Below are positions 48,470 through 59,727 of a stretch of DNA of 64,000 nucleotides, in pieces. Numbering within the stretch: position 1 is the stretch's first letter; every line of letters begins with the position of its first letter. The notes beneath the pieces were generated by a model, which saw nothing but the letters and a program-made list of their open reading frames with translations, was not told where the DNA came from and searched no databases. The stretch covers positions 231 to 64,230 of the forward strand of contig LNAC01001211.1 of the NCBI GenBank assembly GCA_002007465.1, given 5' to 3'. The position numbers and the translations under genes were made by a program. The DNA comes from Ailurus styani. Taxonomy: Eukaryota > Chordata > Mammalia > Carnivora > Ailuridae.

Positions 48470-48654
48470 GTCTTTATTTATTTATTTATTTATTTTTAAA
48501 GATTTTATTTACTTATTTGACACACACACAGAGAGATCACAAGTAGGTAGAGAGGCAGGCAGAGGGAGAGAGGGAAGCAGGCTTCCTGCAGGACCTTAAG
48601 ATCATGACCTGAGCTGAAGGTAGAGGCTTAACCCTCTGAACCACCCAGATGCCC
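48470..48654 (-). mobile_element. Can-SINE with internal deletion
   Basis: A 14-bp duplication, tgaggtctgcatct, lies at 48456-48469 and 48655-48668. Between 'ggcttcctgca' and 'ggacctt' about 40 bp of the usual body are missing. Confidence 0.94.
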
Positions 48655-48843
48655 TGAGGTCTGCATCTCTTGTTTTGTCTGAGAAACTGCATTTTAGAAA
48701 TATTTCCAGGCCCATTTGGAAAGCCAAGAGTTCTTTTTTTTTTTTTTTTAAATAAATGTGTGATTAATTTCACTTCTTATAGAAAACCAGTTTGAATTAA
48801 AATATTACCCAAGTTTCACAGATTCTTGTCACTTAATATATTT

Positions 48844-49022
48844 CTTTATTTTTAATTTTTTTAAAGGTTTTATTTATTTATTTGAGAGAGAGCACCGCAG
48901 GGAGGAGAGGGAGAAGCAGACTCCCCGGGAGCAGGGAGCCTGATGCAGGGCCCCATCCCAGGACCCTGGGGCCATGACCGGAGCTGAAGGCAAACATTCA
49001 ACACACTGAGCCAACCAGGCAC
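48844..49022 (-). mobile_element. Can-SINE (older caniform type)
   Basis: A duplication, cacttaata(t/c)attt, lies at 48830-48843 and 49023-49036. The body is diverged ('catgaccggagctgaaggc'). Confidence 0.94.
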
Positions 49023-49036
49023 CACTTAATACATTT

Positions 49037-50019
49037 AGTTAGAGGGAGCTATCATATTTGTGGATTAAATCAAGTGATGATAGTTCCCTGTTTCATTTTA
49101 AAATTTTCTCGACCATTCAATTTAATTTTAAAATTATTTTCATACTGCTAACTTAGAGGATCATCATAAAATCACTACATACGTGTCTGTGTAAATGTTA
49201 TATAGGTAAATAATTTATTTTCTTTTTGATTCATTTTTCTCCTGAGAATTATACAAAAGCCAAACTAAAAGAAACAATCAGTAAGAAATGAATTGAAAGG
49301 CCTTCGATGAAACTGAATATAAAATTTCCTTATTATAGTTCTTGCCAACAGAGTTTTTATATACTGCTATTGAAACCTGAGACTGAGGTGTAGACTTTTG
49401 TTTTCAGAGAATATTGTATCAAAGCCAAGCTATGCTGGTTTTTAAAGATTATTACATGCCGCATGCCACCTTCCTTGTCAGAGGAAATTCAGTCTGTTGG
49501 AATCAAATGACATAAAGAACCAAGATGATTAATTCCCACTGCCTCCCACTTCCTATTGGTAGAATTGAGAAACTCAAGTTTTACTCTCTTTGCTCTATCT
49601 GATTAAATGATCTGACATTATGAGAGTCCTCTGATAATACCAGCTAACTATCACAGATAGACACCATCATTAGGCAGTTTTCCAATCTTTTTTTTTTCAC
49701 CAGTCAGCACACATACAAATTTATTTATCTATTGTGAAGAAAAAGAATTTGATATGAAATTGTAAGTATCCAGTGTTTCATGAAGAGGTCTAAACTATAT
49801 TCTTCTAAGTTTTTAAGGCATTACTTGAGAAGTGAAATAACAGATGTGATTGTGGCAATTAGAACTCAATGTATTAGAAAAAAAAAGAGAGAGAGGAGGA
49901 AGGAAAAAAGGTCTCCAGGAAGAGAGTTCTGAGCTTACTAGATTTCTCCAGCCATCACCATAGCTGTAACAGATTGATTTGGGCAAGTTTTCAGCTTATC
50001 AAATGACCTTTCTCTGAAA
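49037..50019. other. Unassigned stretch
   Basis: No repeat or gene is recognised. It looks like mostly unique sequence. Confidence 0.5.
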
Positions 50020-50330
50020 GTGCAGCAAGGTTAAAATAAAGATCTGCCTAACTGATTCCCTGGCTTAGTTCCATCATGTGCAATGACGCAGTTTTGAAGT
50101 GCGGAGTCCTTAATCGTTAAGCCTGCTGGGGAGAAACACAGTTCACCTGTTTCCCCCAAGAACATCACCATGATGTCCAATTAACCCTTTGAAAACAAGG
50201 CTTCCCAAGCTAAGGGGAAATGCCTCTTCTATGTCTTAGTCGCTTCCTGGATGCTGCCATTTGTAATTGTGCTGTTTGTATTACTCAATTTCTTTGAGCG
50301 GTTATGATGCAGTGCTAAGCACCCACACCA
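50020..50330. promoter_or_regulatory. Candidate conserved non-coding element
   Basis: This is unique sequence of balanced composition that retains several CpG sites ('caatgacgcagttttgaagt', 'ccttaatcgttaagc') and a homeobox-like taattg. CpG retention outside islands hints at constraint, but no comparison was possible. Confidence 0.2.
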
Positions 50331-50913
50331 CATATACTTAGGAATACATACACGAATAAGAGATCCCAAACATCAAGGAAGAATGGGAGAAGATTAAAAT
50401 CACATAAAGAAATGCATGAACAATGTCATGTGAACTCTACAAAGAAAAAAAAAATAATGAAAATTTATCAGAGCAATTATGTCAATCAAAATGCACCAGG
50501 ATTTCCTTTAGAGAATATGAGGCTTAACATAATAATAGGAAATGTGTATACTTAAGACACAAAAGGTAAAAAGCAGAATATTTTCCTTAGAATAGACTGA
50601 GCAAAAATTAGGCAGCAGAAAGCTTCAGAGCACATCTGACAAACTACGAGAAGTCCAATATGGTTAGACCACAGAAGAGTTGTGGAATTAAATTTAAAAA
50701 ATGGTTATAGGTGATTCACAGGTGGTCCTGATGTCAGAGTTGTGGTCAATATACGAAAGCTGCTGAAGAAGTCTGAAAAAATGAGTGATACAGCCAGAAT
50801 TGCGTTTAAAGATTTATGAGCAGTGTATTTTGGATGGACCAAGTTGGGGAGAATTAGAAGCTGGGAGACTTATTGTGAAGTTTAGCAAATAGTATTCACC
50901 CCATTAGTCTAAT
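50331..50913. other. Unassigned stretch
   Basis: Nothing is recognised. Confidence 0.5.
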
Positions 50914-50929
50914 AGAAATGAACCAGAGT

Positions 50930-51123
50930 GGGGTGCCTGGGTGGCTCAGCTGGCTCAGAATTAAGCATCAAATCTTGGTTTCAGCTCAGGTCATTATCCT
51001 GTGGTCATGAGATCGAGCCCACTATCAGACTCCCCTCTCAGTGCTGATTCCACTTCAGATTCTCCCTCTCCCTCCCCACACTCTCTCCCTAAAACAAATA
51101 AATAACATCTTTTTTTTAAAAAA
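50930..51123 (+). mobile_element. Can-SINE (older caniform type)
   Basis: A perfect 16-bp duplication, agaaatgaaccagagt, lies at 50914-50929 and 51124-51139. The head is 'ggggtgcctgggtggctcag' and the end is 'acaaataaataacatctt' plus a mixed T/A tail. Confidence 0.97.
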
Positions 51124-51139
51124 AGAAATGAACCAGAGT

Positions 51140-53292
51140 TTTTGGCTCCTGTGACAATGCAGAGACTGATGTTGTACAAATACAGAAAGTGACAAGCAAC
51201 AAAGAAACTCTGCAGGGGAAGGTGATAAGATTCTTGAACTTGTTGAATTTGAGATGAAAGCCATTAAGGATATTCAGGAAGTAGGAGAGAGGAAAGAATA
51301 AGAGAAGAGTTGAGAAAGAAGTCAGAAGTAATGACAATTTGGGATTCAGTGACTGGGGTGTGAAAATTGAAGCTGACCAAGAAAATAAAAAATAAAAACT
51401 TCTGAGGACAATAGTACAAATAAAAGAGATTACTCATCACAACATATCCCAGCCAGCCCACAACCTAAAATAGATCCATGGGCTTGTTATGAGATTATAT
51501 AGGTATCTTTTCCTTTTTCATCTGTGAACTATATGATTATATTTATTTTTGGGTACATTTGTTTAACATCTGTCTGCACAATGAGCCTATGTACCAGTCA
51601 GAAAAACAGGAACTACAGTTGGTGCTTCAAACAGAAGACATTTAATACATAAAATTGTGTTTTGGGATGGAGTGAACAAAAATGAAGTGGTAGATCTTAT
51701 CTCTAGATGTCCTGTTCCCTTGCGCAACACAAGAGACAGGACGTGGCTGCCCAGGCTTTCTTTTTTGGGGGCCATTCATGAATACTCCCTCAACTTTTCT
51801 AAAGTGTCTCACAAAAACATACTTTTTCATATTTCTTCAACTCTCCTATTCATCTCTCACTTCCTGCTGCCCTTAAACTAACCCTGCCTTTCCAGAGTCC
51901 TCAACACGTATCCTTTGTCAAGGTCAATTGCTCTTTTATACTAAAATAATCCTTTTAGTTTCTGTCCTCTCTTTCTGATGAACTGCAAACTCACTGTGTA
52001 GGGCAGATGAAGGCAGGTGTGTTCTTAGTAACTGGAACATACTAGTCTGCTAGAGGACAATGATTATTTAGTGGCCTTGACTTAAAACATTTTTGAACTT
52101 GGGAAACAAACCCCATTAATTACAGTTCAGTTTTCAAGAGAAGTGCTTCCAGGCTGGTGGGAACAAGAAACAAGGTTGTTCTTTCTTGCACAGCAATGTC
52201 TGCTACTCTTTTACATGAGAGAAATGGGCTCTAGCTCCCTCTCTGCTCTCCCTGACATGGGTGGCCTCTGCCTGCCAATGGGTATGTTCTCTCTGAAGTC
52301 TAATTTATTTATGGAAAGTTCTTCCCTTTTGAACTAAATGAGAAATTCATATTTCTCCTAAAAATCATACCTCCCTCTCCCTCCCTCTCTCTCTATATAT
52401 GTAATCTCTTGTCTTCAAACATTAAGAGTGCATTTCCCCCTACTCACCTGGATTTATGTTACAGGCCATTTTGTTTCTGCAAGGCCAATTTGCTACAGCA
52501 GTCAAGAGTAGTGAAAAATCTCAGTGTTCTTATGCTTTTGTTTTTCGTTTTTCTGACAAGGGAAAACTGAACAATCTACTGAAACATCTGACATTTGGTC
52601 TCCCTGTACTTCATATTATATGTGTGACTCTATTTCTAACCAATAACTATTTTATACAAAAACATATACTTAAGCACTCCCTACACACTTCTCAAATTAA
52701 TATGTTATAAAGTGATACTAACTTTGGTCATTTGATGTAATAATGAAAGAAATGTTGTAGTTTTGGGGATGAAGGCAAAAAACCCCACAGGAAACAAATA
52801 ATAAGACAGGCAGAAAGAAGGAAGTATGAATTGAAAAAACACATAAGAAAGAAAAATGAATAAAAAAGAGAGATGACAAGAGGTATCAAAGAGGAGATAA
52901 TCAAAGAAAAAAAAAACAGAGAAAGGGAGAAAAAATTTGAGTAATAGAAATTCATTCAAAACCTACTTGGGCTCAGGCTTTTGGACCTCATTTTTAAACC
53001 CTAAGTATAGCCAAAACTACCTGATCATCAAATCCCTTGACACTCTGAATATCATTTCTCAAGACTGCATCATTCATCAAAACCAAATAGAGCAGGTAAG
53101 AAGGTGAAAATAATAAAGTGGCACCTGACATGGTTACTGGGAGGAAAAAGGTAGAGTGGTAAGCCAAGCTGAAAAGAAGATGAACAACACATGTAGAAAA
53201 CAGATAAAAAGAAAATTAAAAATTACCTAGGATCCTAACACATAATCGATGTAAAGATTTTCGTCTCTGTGTCCATCTAAAGCTCATATCCC
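51140..53292. other. Unassigned 2.1-kb stretch
   Basis: Several 60-85-codon open frames overlap in both directions (51055-51461, 51587-51881, 52456-52959) without domain features. A CT-rich run lies at 52371-52397. I see no gene. Confidence 0.5.
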
Positions 53293-53304
53293 ATGTGTAC
53301 TTTT

Positions 53305-53492
53305 TTTTTAAAAGATTTTATTTATTTATTTGACAGAGAGAGAGAGATTACAAGTAGGCAGAGAGACAGGGAAAGGAGGAAGCAGGCTCCCTGCTGAGCA
53401 GAGAGCCTGATGCGGGCCTTGATCCCAGGACGCTGAGATCATGACCTGAGCCGAAAGCAGAGGCTTTAACCCACTGAGCCACCCAGGCGCCC
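53305..53492 (-). mobile_element. Can-SINE (young) next to an older SINE
   Basis: A duplication, atgtgtactttt, lies at 53293-53304 and about 53496-53507. The body is antisense and ends 'gccacccaggcgccc'. Confidence 0.95.
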
Positions 53493-53506
53493 TCTATGTG
53501 TACTTT

Positions 53507-53681
53507 TAAAAAAAGATTTTCTTTATTTATTTGAGTGAGAGAGACAGAGATAGAGAAAGCACAGTGGGGAGGAGAGGGAGAAGCAAGCTCTCTGTTGAGT
53601 GGGGAGCCCAATGCTGGGTTTGATCCAAGGACCCTGGAATTGTGACCTGAGCCCAAAGAAGATACTTAACTAAGCCACCCT
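53507..53681 (-). mobile_element. Can-SINE (older), T-tail hit by the young SINE
   Basis: The body is diverged ('ccctggaattgtgacctgag', 'gatacttaactaagccaccc'). Its own flank tctatgtg occurs at 53494-53501 and again at about 53682-53689. The young element landed at the edge of this flank. Confidence 0.9.
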
Positions 53682-53689
53682 TCTATGTG

Positions 53690-56200
53690 GATTTTTTGAT
53701 ATAAATCATAGTATGCTTACTATTTCTCATTAACCCTGATACTTAAAAATCTATGATAAGCAAGTTTTCCATATAGATAGATGTAGGAGTATAACATTTT
53801 AATACATTAGCATACTGCCTAATTTAGAAGAATTTCATTAAATATTTGTTGAATGGTTTAATTTTATAGGCATTTAAAATTCCTTAAACATTATTTAACA
53901 AGTTTATCCATTGTTAGATACTTAGATTTAGTTTTTGTTACCTACTCAATTCTTCCATTGTCCTATATTCTCAGTAAACTGACTGGGGTATTCTCTGGAA
54001 TTGTCAATGATCCTGTGGAGATTAGGTTGTAAATGTCTGAGGACATCGATTTGCACTATTATACTATTTTTTCTGGTATGTGTGCATGGGAATGGGGTCA
54101 CTAATATTTCCTGAGATTCTTTATAATTATCCCTTTGAGTGTTTTTTTTTGTTTTTAACACAGCCCAAATTGGCTTGAAATAATGGCTATCTGCAGGTTT
54201 TTATTTTATTTTTTACATTTGTATGGCTAGTTTTTATAGCTCGCATATGATAACTCATATCTTCTAGGATAGAATATTCCAAATTGAAGGAAATAATTAT
54301 TTGGATTGTTTATTAAACATAAATACTAGCTTCCCTCTCTTCTAAAAATTATGATATTGTAACCCTGGATTATTGTTCAAGAATCAGCATATTTAAGAAA
54401 CTCTCCAGGCAGGTATAGGTTTGTTACTATGTCTTCATCATTACCACAGCCCATGAGGCAGTTGTGGGTTTTGGAGGCAACAATTTCATAGAGGGGAGGA
54501 ACATAATTTTCATGATGCTTTGAACTTTTCAGAGCAAGGCTTAGTGTTGGTCACTTTTTCTGACATTCTCAAACTGAAAGTTATAAATCACACTTTCCAG
54601 TTACTTTTAAAAAGCAGCTTTAAGAATGAGTATAAACACAGGAAGTCATAAAGGGCAACAAAGAAGGAAGTTTGCTATTGGATGCTTTAGGAATTCTTTA
54701 TGTACTAAGCAGAATTTTTTTAAAAATTGGAAATTTTCTTTTGATTTTTCAATGGACCCCAGTCATCCTTCCCACCAGGGGCAACTGTTCTTTGTCTCAG
54801 AAAGAAAGATGTAGAAGAATATAATTAAATATTTAACTTTTGTATTTCTTAAGCTTAACACCCAAGGTTACACAATTGATTGGAAACTATATGTACTCTA
54901 TCAGACACAAGGCAACCTCACCCTTGACCCTAGAGGGAAGAGAGAGTAATAACAGAACACAGCTGATTAAATACTGTTAGACAAAACTAAGAATAAACTG
55001 TGGTCTCTTCTGCACTAATATCCTGCTGGGAATTGGTGGCAAGTAGAAAATCCAGATAGATTTAGGATACCTCAGAATTAGAGGGACAAGTTGCTCACCT
55101 TCTCTGTGGAGTTCCTGGCAGCCACTGTATGGAAAAGATGGCAATGCTGGTAGGTGGGCTTGGCATAACCTCAAAGTTCCAGTGTAGTTGTATGTCTCCT
55201 GTGGTCCGAGAGTGGCGAGAAAGTAGCTACAAAAGAGTGAAACATGGTGATGACTTGTCAGAGCATGCAATGTTCTCTAATTACCTGCATGGAACAATAA
55301 TGATAAGGCAGTTGAAAGTGAGGCTGTTTCAGTGTGTACATCTTAGACTAATGATGACCATGAACAAAGCTAGGGACTTCTCCCTTAACAACCCACCAAT
55401 CCAATGCTGCAAACCTCTATAAGCCCCTATAAATGTAGTCATATCTTTGAACAGAAGGAAGAAAGGCCTTTAAATAAATGAAATTTTCTTGAATTATCTG
55501 TAATAAATTTTTCCCAGTGGGAAGAATGAGAGATTTAAATTAAAAAAAATTGCTCCATTATAGAGACATCAGGGAAAGTTATATTTCCCCAAACTGCCAA
55601 AACTATAGCTAGTTATCATATTAAGTTCTCCTGGGTGGAAAACAGGTGTTCCTATATGCTAAAGAAATTTGAAAGGAGAGTGAAGGACAGGATTTCAGAT
55701 TAGAATAATGATTTTATGTTTTGAACTAGCCAATTCTTTCTGTGGAGCTTGCCACATTTTAAACTTGGAAAGGAACAGTCTGTGTGGAATGAGACACCCA
55801 GGTAATTCTGAGCTTCTAGGGTATACTCCCTCAAGTTACCATACTGCTATTTCCTAAGAGTAAAGTGGTATTTATAAATAAATAAATGTTAAAGAACAGA
55901 CAAGTGTGGGATATAGTGTGTTTTACATTTTGCTGGATACAAATCAGAAGTTTTATTTACTCATTTACATATTTCAATTAAGAACTTACCAAATACAATG
56001 CAGTAAACCAAAATAGAATCCTACAGAAGTGAGCAGAAGGGGGCGTTACCCTCCCCTAATGCTGCCTTTGCCCTTGGCCCCGCTAAGGAGTTAAGGATAG
56101 AAGGCATCTGCTAATATGCAAATATGGTCTGAGAAAGGTAATCCATTGGCCCACTGTCAGCTCAAGTTTAATTTCCAAATTAGGTAGGTAATTCTCCTCT
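53690..56200. other. Unassigned 2.5-kb stretch
   Basis: Antisense and sense open frames of 97 codons at 54977-55422 overlap and show no features. There is possible weak MIR sequence near 54420-54530. No gene is seen. Confidence 0.45.
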
Positions 56201-56218
56201 AAGAAATAACTTACATGT

Positions 56219-56427
56219 TGGGGAAGGAGACAAACCATAAGAGACTTCTAATCTCATAAAACAAACTGAGGGTTACTGGGGGGTGGGAGGGTAGGGATAG
56301 GGTGGATGGGTTATGGACATTGGGGAGGGTTTGTGCTTTGGTGAATGCTGTGAAAGATGTAAGCCTGATGATTCACAGACCTGTACCCCTTGGGCAAATA
56401 ATAAAAATAAAATTAAAAAAAAAAAAA
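56219..56427 (+). mobile_element. Young carnivore L1, 5'-truncated 3' end
   Basis: A perfect 18-bp duplication, aagaaataacttacatgt, lies at 56201-56218 and 56428-56445. The body matches the 43067-43280 copy almost base for base and ends in an uninterrupted A tail. Confidence 0.97.
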
Positions 56428-56445
56428 AAGAAATAACTTACATGT

Positions 56446-58897
56446 ATATTTGTTTACATCAGAAGAAGGGAAAATTTTAAAGTACTCAGTATTTTCAGGT
56501 GGAGCAAGTCAAGGACAGGTGCTATGGCAAAACTATCTGTGACACTGATAAAGGACTCTGGGGCTTCTGGAAAGGATAAGCACGTGTGCTGTGGTATGGT
56601 CCAGGTAGAAAGATGCATAAAATGGGCAAAGACAGAGAGGATAAGCTACTTAAGAGATTCAATCTGGATGAAAGTACATGTAGGTACTTCATGTGTTTAT
56701 TAAAAAATAGCTGTATGACTGTGAGAATGATTTGTAGAAAATAGAATGCTTTTGATCTGACATGCTCCTTTTCTATTATCTACCTATTTACCCACCATTT
56801 TCTTCCCTCCCTCCTTCCTTTCCTCTCAGTCATGGTCATCTTCTTCTTTTCCCCCCTCCCCCTCTTCCTCCTTCTCTCTCTTTCTCTCTTTCCCCTACAA
56901 TTTTGGTTTATTGGCAGTTGTTGTTTTTATATAGCTATTCTATTTCTTTAAACTTACATCTCAAATGCCTTTCTCTTTCTGTCTTAATTAATGGGTACTT
57001 ATTTTCAGTTTAGATGTTTGACTTTCCCCTTTCTATCTTGGAGTATCTTTATGGAGTTACTCACTTTTAGCTAGACTAAAAGTCTTGTACATATGACCTT
57101 TGCATACATGTGAGAGTATTCATTTAGGTTAACTTCCTAGCAGGGAGAAGGTTTCCAAGGACAGATTTAGATTTTTATATATATTATAGTTTAGATTTTT
57201 TATACATATTATCAGACTGCTTCCATAAACAATTTATACTCCAACTGAAAATTTATGCCCTTGTAGAGGGATACATTGGTGTGGGACATCAGAATCCAAG
57301 AAGAATGAGAATGGTGTCATATAGTTTAAAACCTACAGCAGGGTGTCAGAGCTTTAACAGGCACCTACATAGGAAAAGGGATGGCAGTGCAAATAGACAT
57401 AGGCTACATATAGACTATTAATCAAATATATACATATATTAAATAAAATTGTAGATATGTTTCTCACTGACAACAACAGTAGTTATAAATACAGAAATGA
57501 AGAAAATCAGAATACACTTGTTGGATTCAAATTTGAGGTGAACTCACGATTTTTCAATAGAGAGATGGACTTATGGATAAATAGATAATAAATAAATGCA
57601 TATGTAAATAAATGCATATATTCCCAAGTTCTAGTCACTGTGGTCTTGAAAAATAATTGCTAACCTAAAGCAATGAACCCATCTAGTACACAGATATTTG
57701 TTTCTATGTACCATTTTCTATGTAAGAGAAAAAAGTACATTGCAGAAATAGCTGCTACTAGGTCTGGGAAAGGGAATATGAGCCTAGAATATCTACAGCA
57801 CTGGGAAGAAAATGCTTGAAAATGATAAAATATCTCAAAAGAATAGAAAAACTAGGTTAAATGAACTCTCACTGACCAAATCTGGGTAATTTTGGAGTCA
57901 AAGAAATGACAGTATAGATTATAATCCAACAAATAAATTAGGGAACCATGAGATGACGAAGATTAGAAAAATAAATGAATGATTTGAAATTTTTTTTAAG
58001 GAATGGCATAATTACATAGTTTCAAAATACCTTCCCACAAAATAACTATAATCACAGAGGGAAAAAGAGTTACCTTATAGTAGACAAGACTGGAAAACAC
58101 CATCTTAGATTATTAAACAGTATCTATCAATAATGGGATAAATGGAAATACTTTGCCATTTGATAGGATGCAGTGAGAAGAATACAGCATCATTTCTGTG
58201 ATATTCCTGCCAAAGTTGCAGTTCTGAATCTACTCATAAGGCAATATCAGACAAACCAACTTGAGAAATACTCTAAAAAAAAAAAAAGCCTGTAATCTAT
58301 ACAAATATCAATCTCATGAAATTTAAGGAACTGTTCCAGACTAAGAGACAAAAGAGACATTACAACTAAATGTAATGTGTAATTCTGAATTGGATACTTT
58401 TGTTGTGAAAGATGTTTTTGGGACAATTGCCAAGACCTGAGTAGACTCTGATAATTAGATGATAGCAACATACTAAGGTAAACCTTCTGGTTTCGATGGT
58501 TTTATTGTGTTTATAAGAAGAATGGCCTTGCTTATAAAAAATACCCACCATAATACCTGGGAATGATAGATCAGAAAGTATAAAAAATATTATTTATACT
58601 GTATTTCTAATTTTTCTATTCATTTATGCTTCTTTAAGAGAAAAAGAGACTATTTAAAATCATTGTTATTTAAAAACCAATACCAACAAAATATAGCAAG
58701 CAATAGGAAAAAACAGAGCAAAAATTCATGATTTTAAAAGTTTTATACCATTTCTATAGATTCTGGCTATATTCACTACACACTGCAAACTATCCTATTC
58801 AGTTCTCACCTTAATCCACATAGGGTTAAAATCATATGGTCACTGTCTCACAGCTTTTCTGATATGGTGCTTTCATCTTCTTATTTCCCAGGATTTG
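56446..58897. other. Unassigned stretch with a polypyrimidine tract
   Basis: About 56793-56895 is nearly all C and T on the plus strand, and the 83-codon frame across it is a product of that. The rest is AT-rich with no recognised gene or repeat. Confidence 0.5.
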
Positions 58898-58959
58898 TAT
58901 TAGAGAATGTCTTCTTGTTCAAAAAAAGCAGAATTTGAACAGCAAAACATTCTCTAATA
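58898..58959. ncRNA. Candidate pre-miRNA-like hairpin or palindromic MITE
   Basis: Arms of 26 nt (58898-58923 and 58934-58959) are complementary apart from two mismatches, counting one G-U wobble in plus-strand RNA, around a 10-nt A-rich loop. The outer 13 bp (tattagagaatgt) and the inner 8 bp pair perfectly. The size and shape fit a miRNA precursor. A palindromic DNA transposon remnant is the main alternative. I do not recognise the arm as a known miRNA. Confidence 0.35.
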
Positions 58960-59727
58960 TGAGAGGAAAAAGCTTTTGAAGTGATCTTCTCTGGAAGTTT
59001 TATGTTCACTGCTATCCTTTAGCTTTCCCCAAATGCCCATAAGCCAGAGACTTCATGTGTTATTTCTGTAATTTGGTAGTTTTCATTCAAATTGTGCATT
59101 AAAAATGAATATCCATCTTAAAACAATTGGCATGATTAATTATCTACTAAATTTTTCATTTCAGAAAAGGCAGTGCTTTATGCTATACATTTACAAGGTT
59201 AAGGGACTTTTAGGTCAGAAAGACACATTTATGTTAAGTCAAGAATCAAGCTAAAAATTCCTTTACTCTCACATTCTTACTTTTGATTCTAAATTCCCCT
59301 TAGCTTTTATTTTAAGATCTACATTTCAATCACAACTATATTTTCAAGAAATTAAATACAGAAAATCAATACCATTCACAGTGAAGAAATGTGCAGATAA
59401 GAATAAATGACATAAAAATTAAGATATGCTAATTAATTCTAAATGCAGATATTAATATACCAAATTACTGTTTTCATAAATGTTTAAATAAACGCTAATT
59501 CTTACGAACTGAATATTTCAGATGAATATATTTCTGCAGCACTTTATCCTATAAGCTGATTACAAAATATCTGAGAGAAAACAATGCACTAAATAAATAA
59601 ATAATAAAGCAGGTGTTTGCATGGCCAAATAACGGACATGTTTTTATCTTCACGGGTTATTTTTCAAAGGTGTATATGTACTTATATGTAAAATAATCTG
59701 TGAAAATGTATATCTTACCACTAGACG
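58960..59727. other. AT-rich flank of the CpG island, unassigned
   Basis: No gene or recognised repeat is seen before the sharp rise in GC at about 59728. Confidence 0.5.

Noticed and set aside
56793..56895. Polypyrimidine tract as part of a splice acceptor.
   Set aside because: It is a long simple CT-rich run with no branch point, AG and exon arrangement after it.
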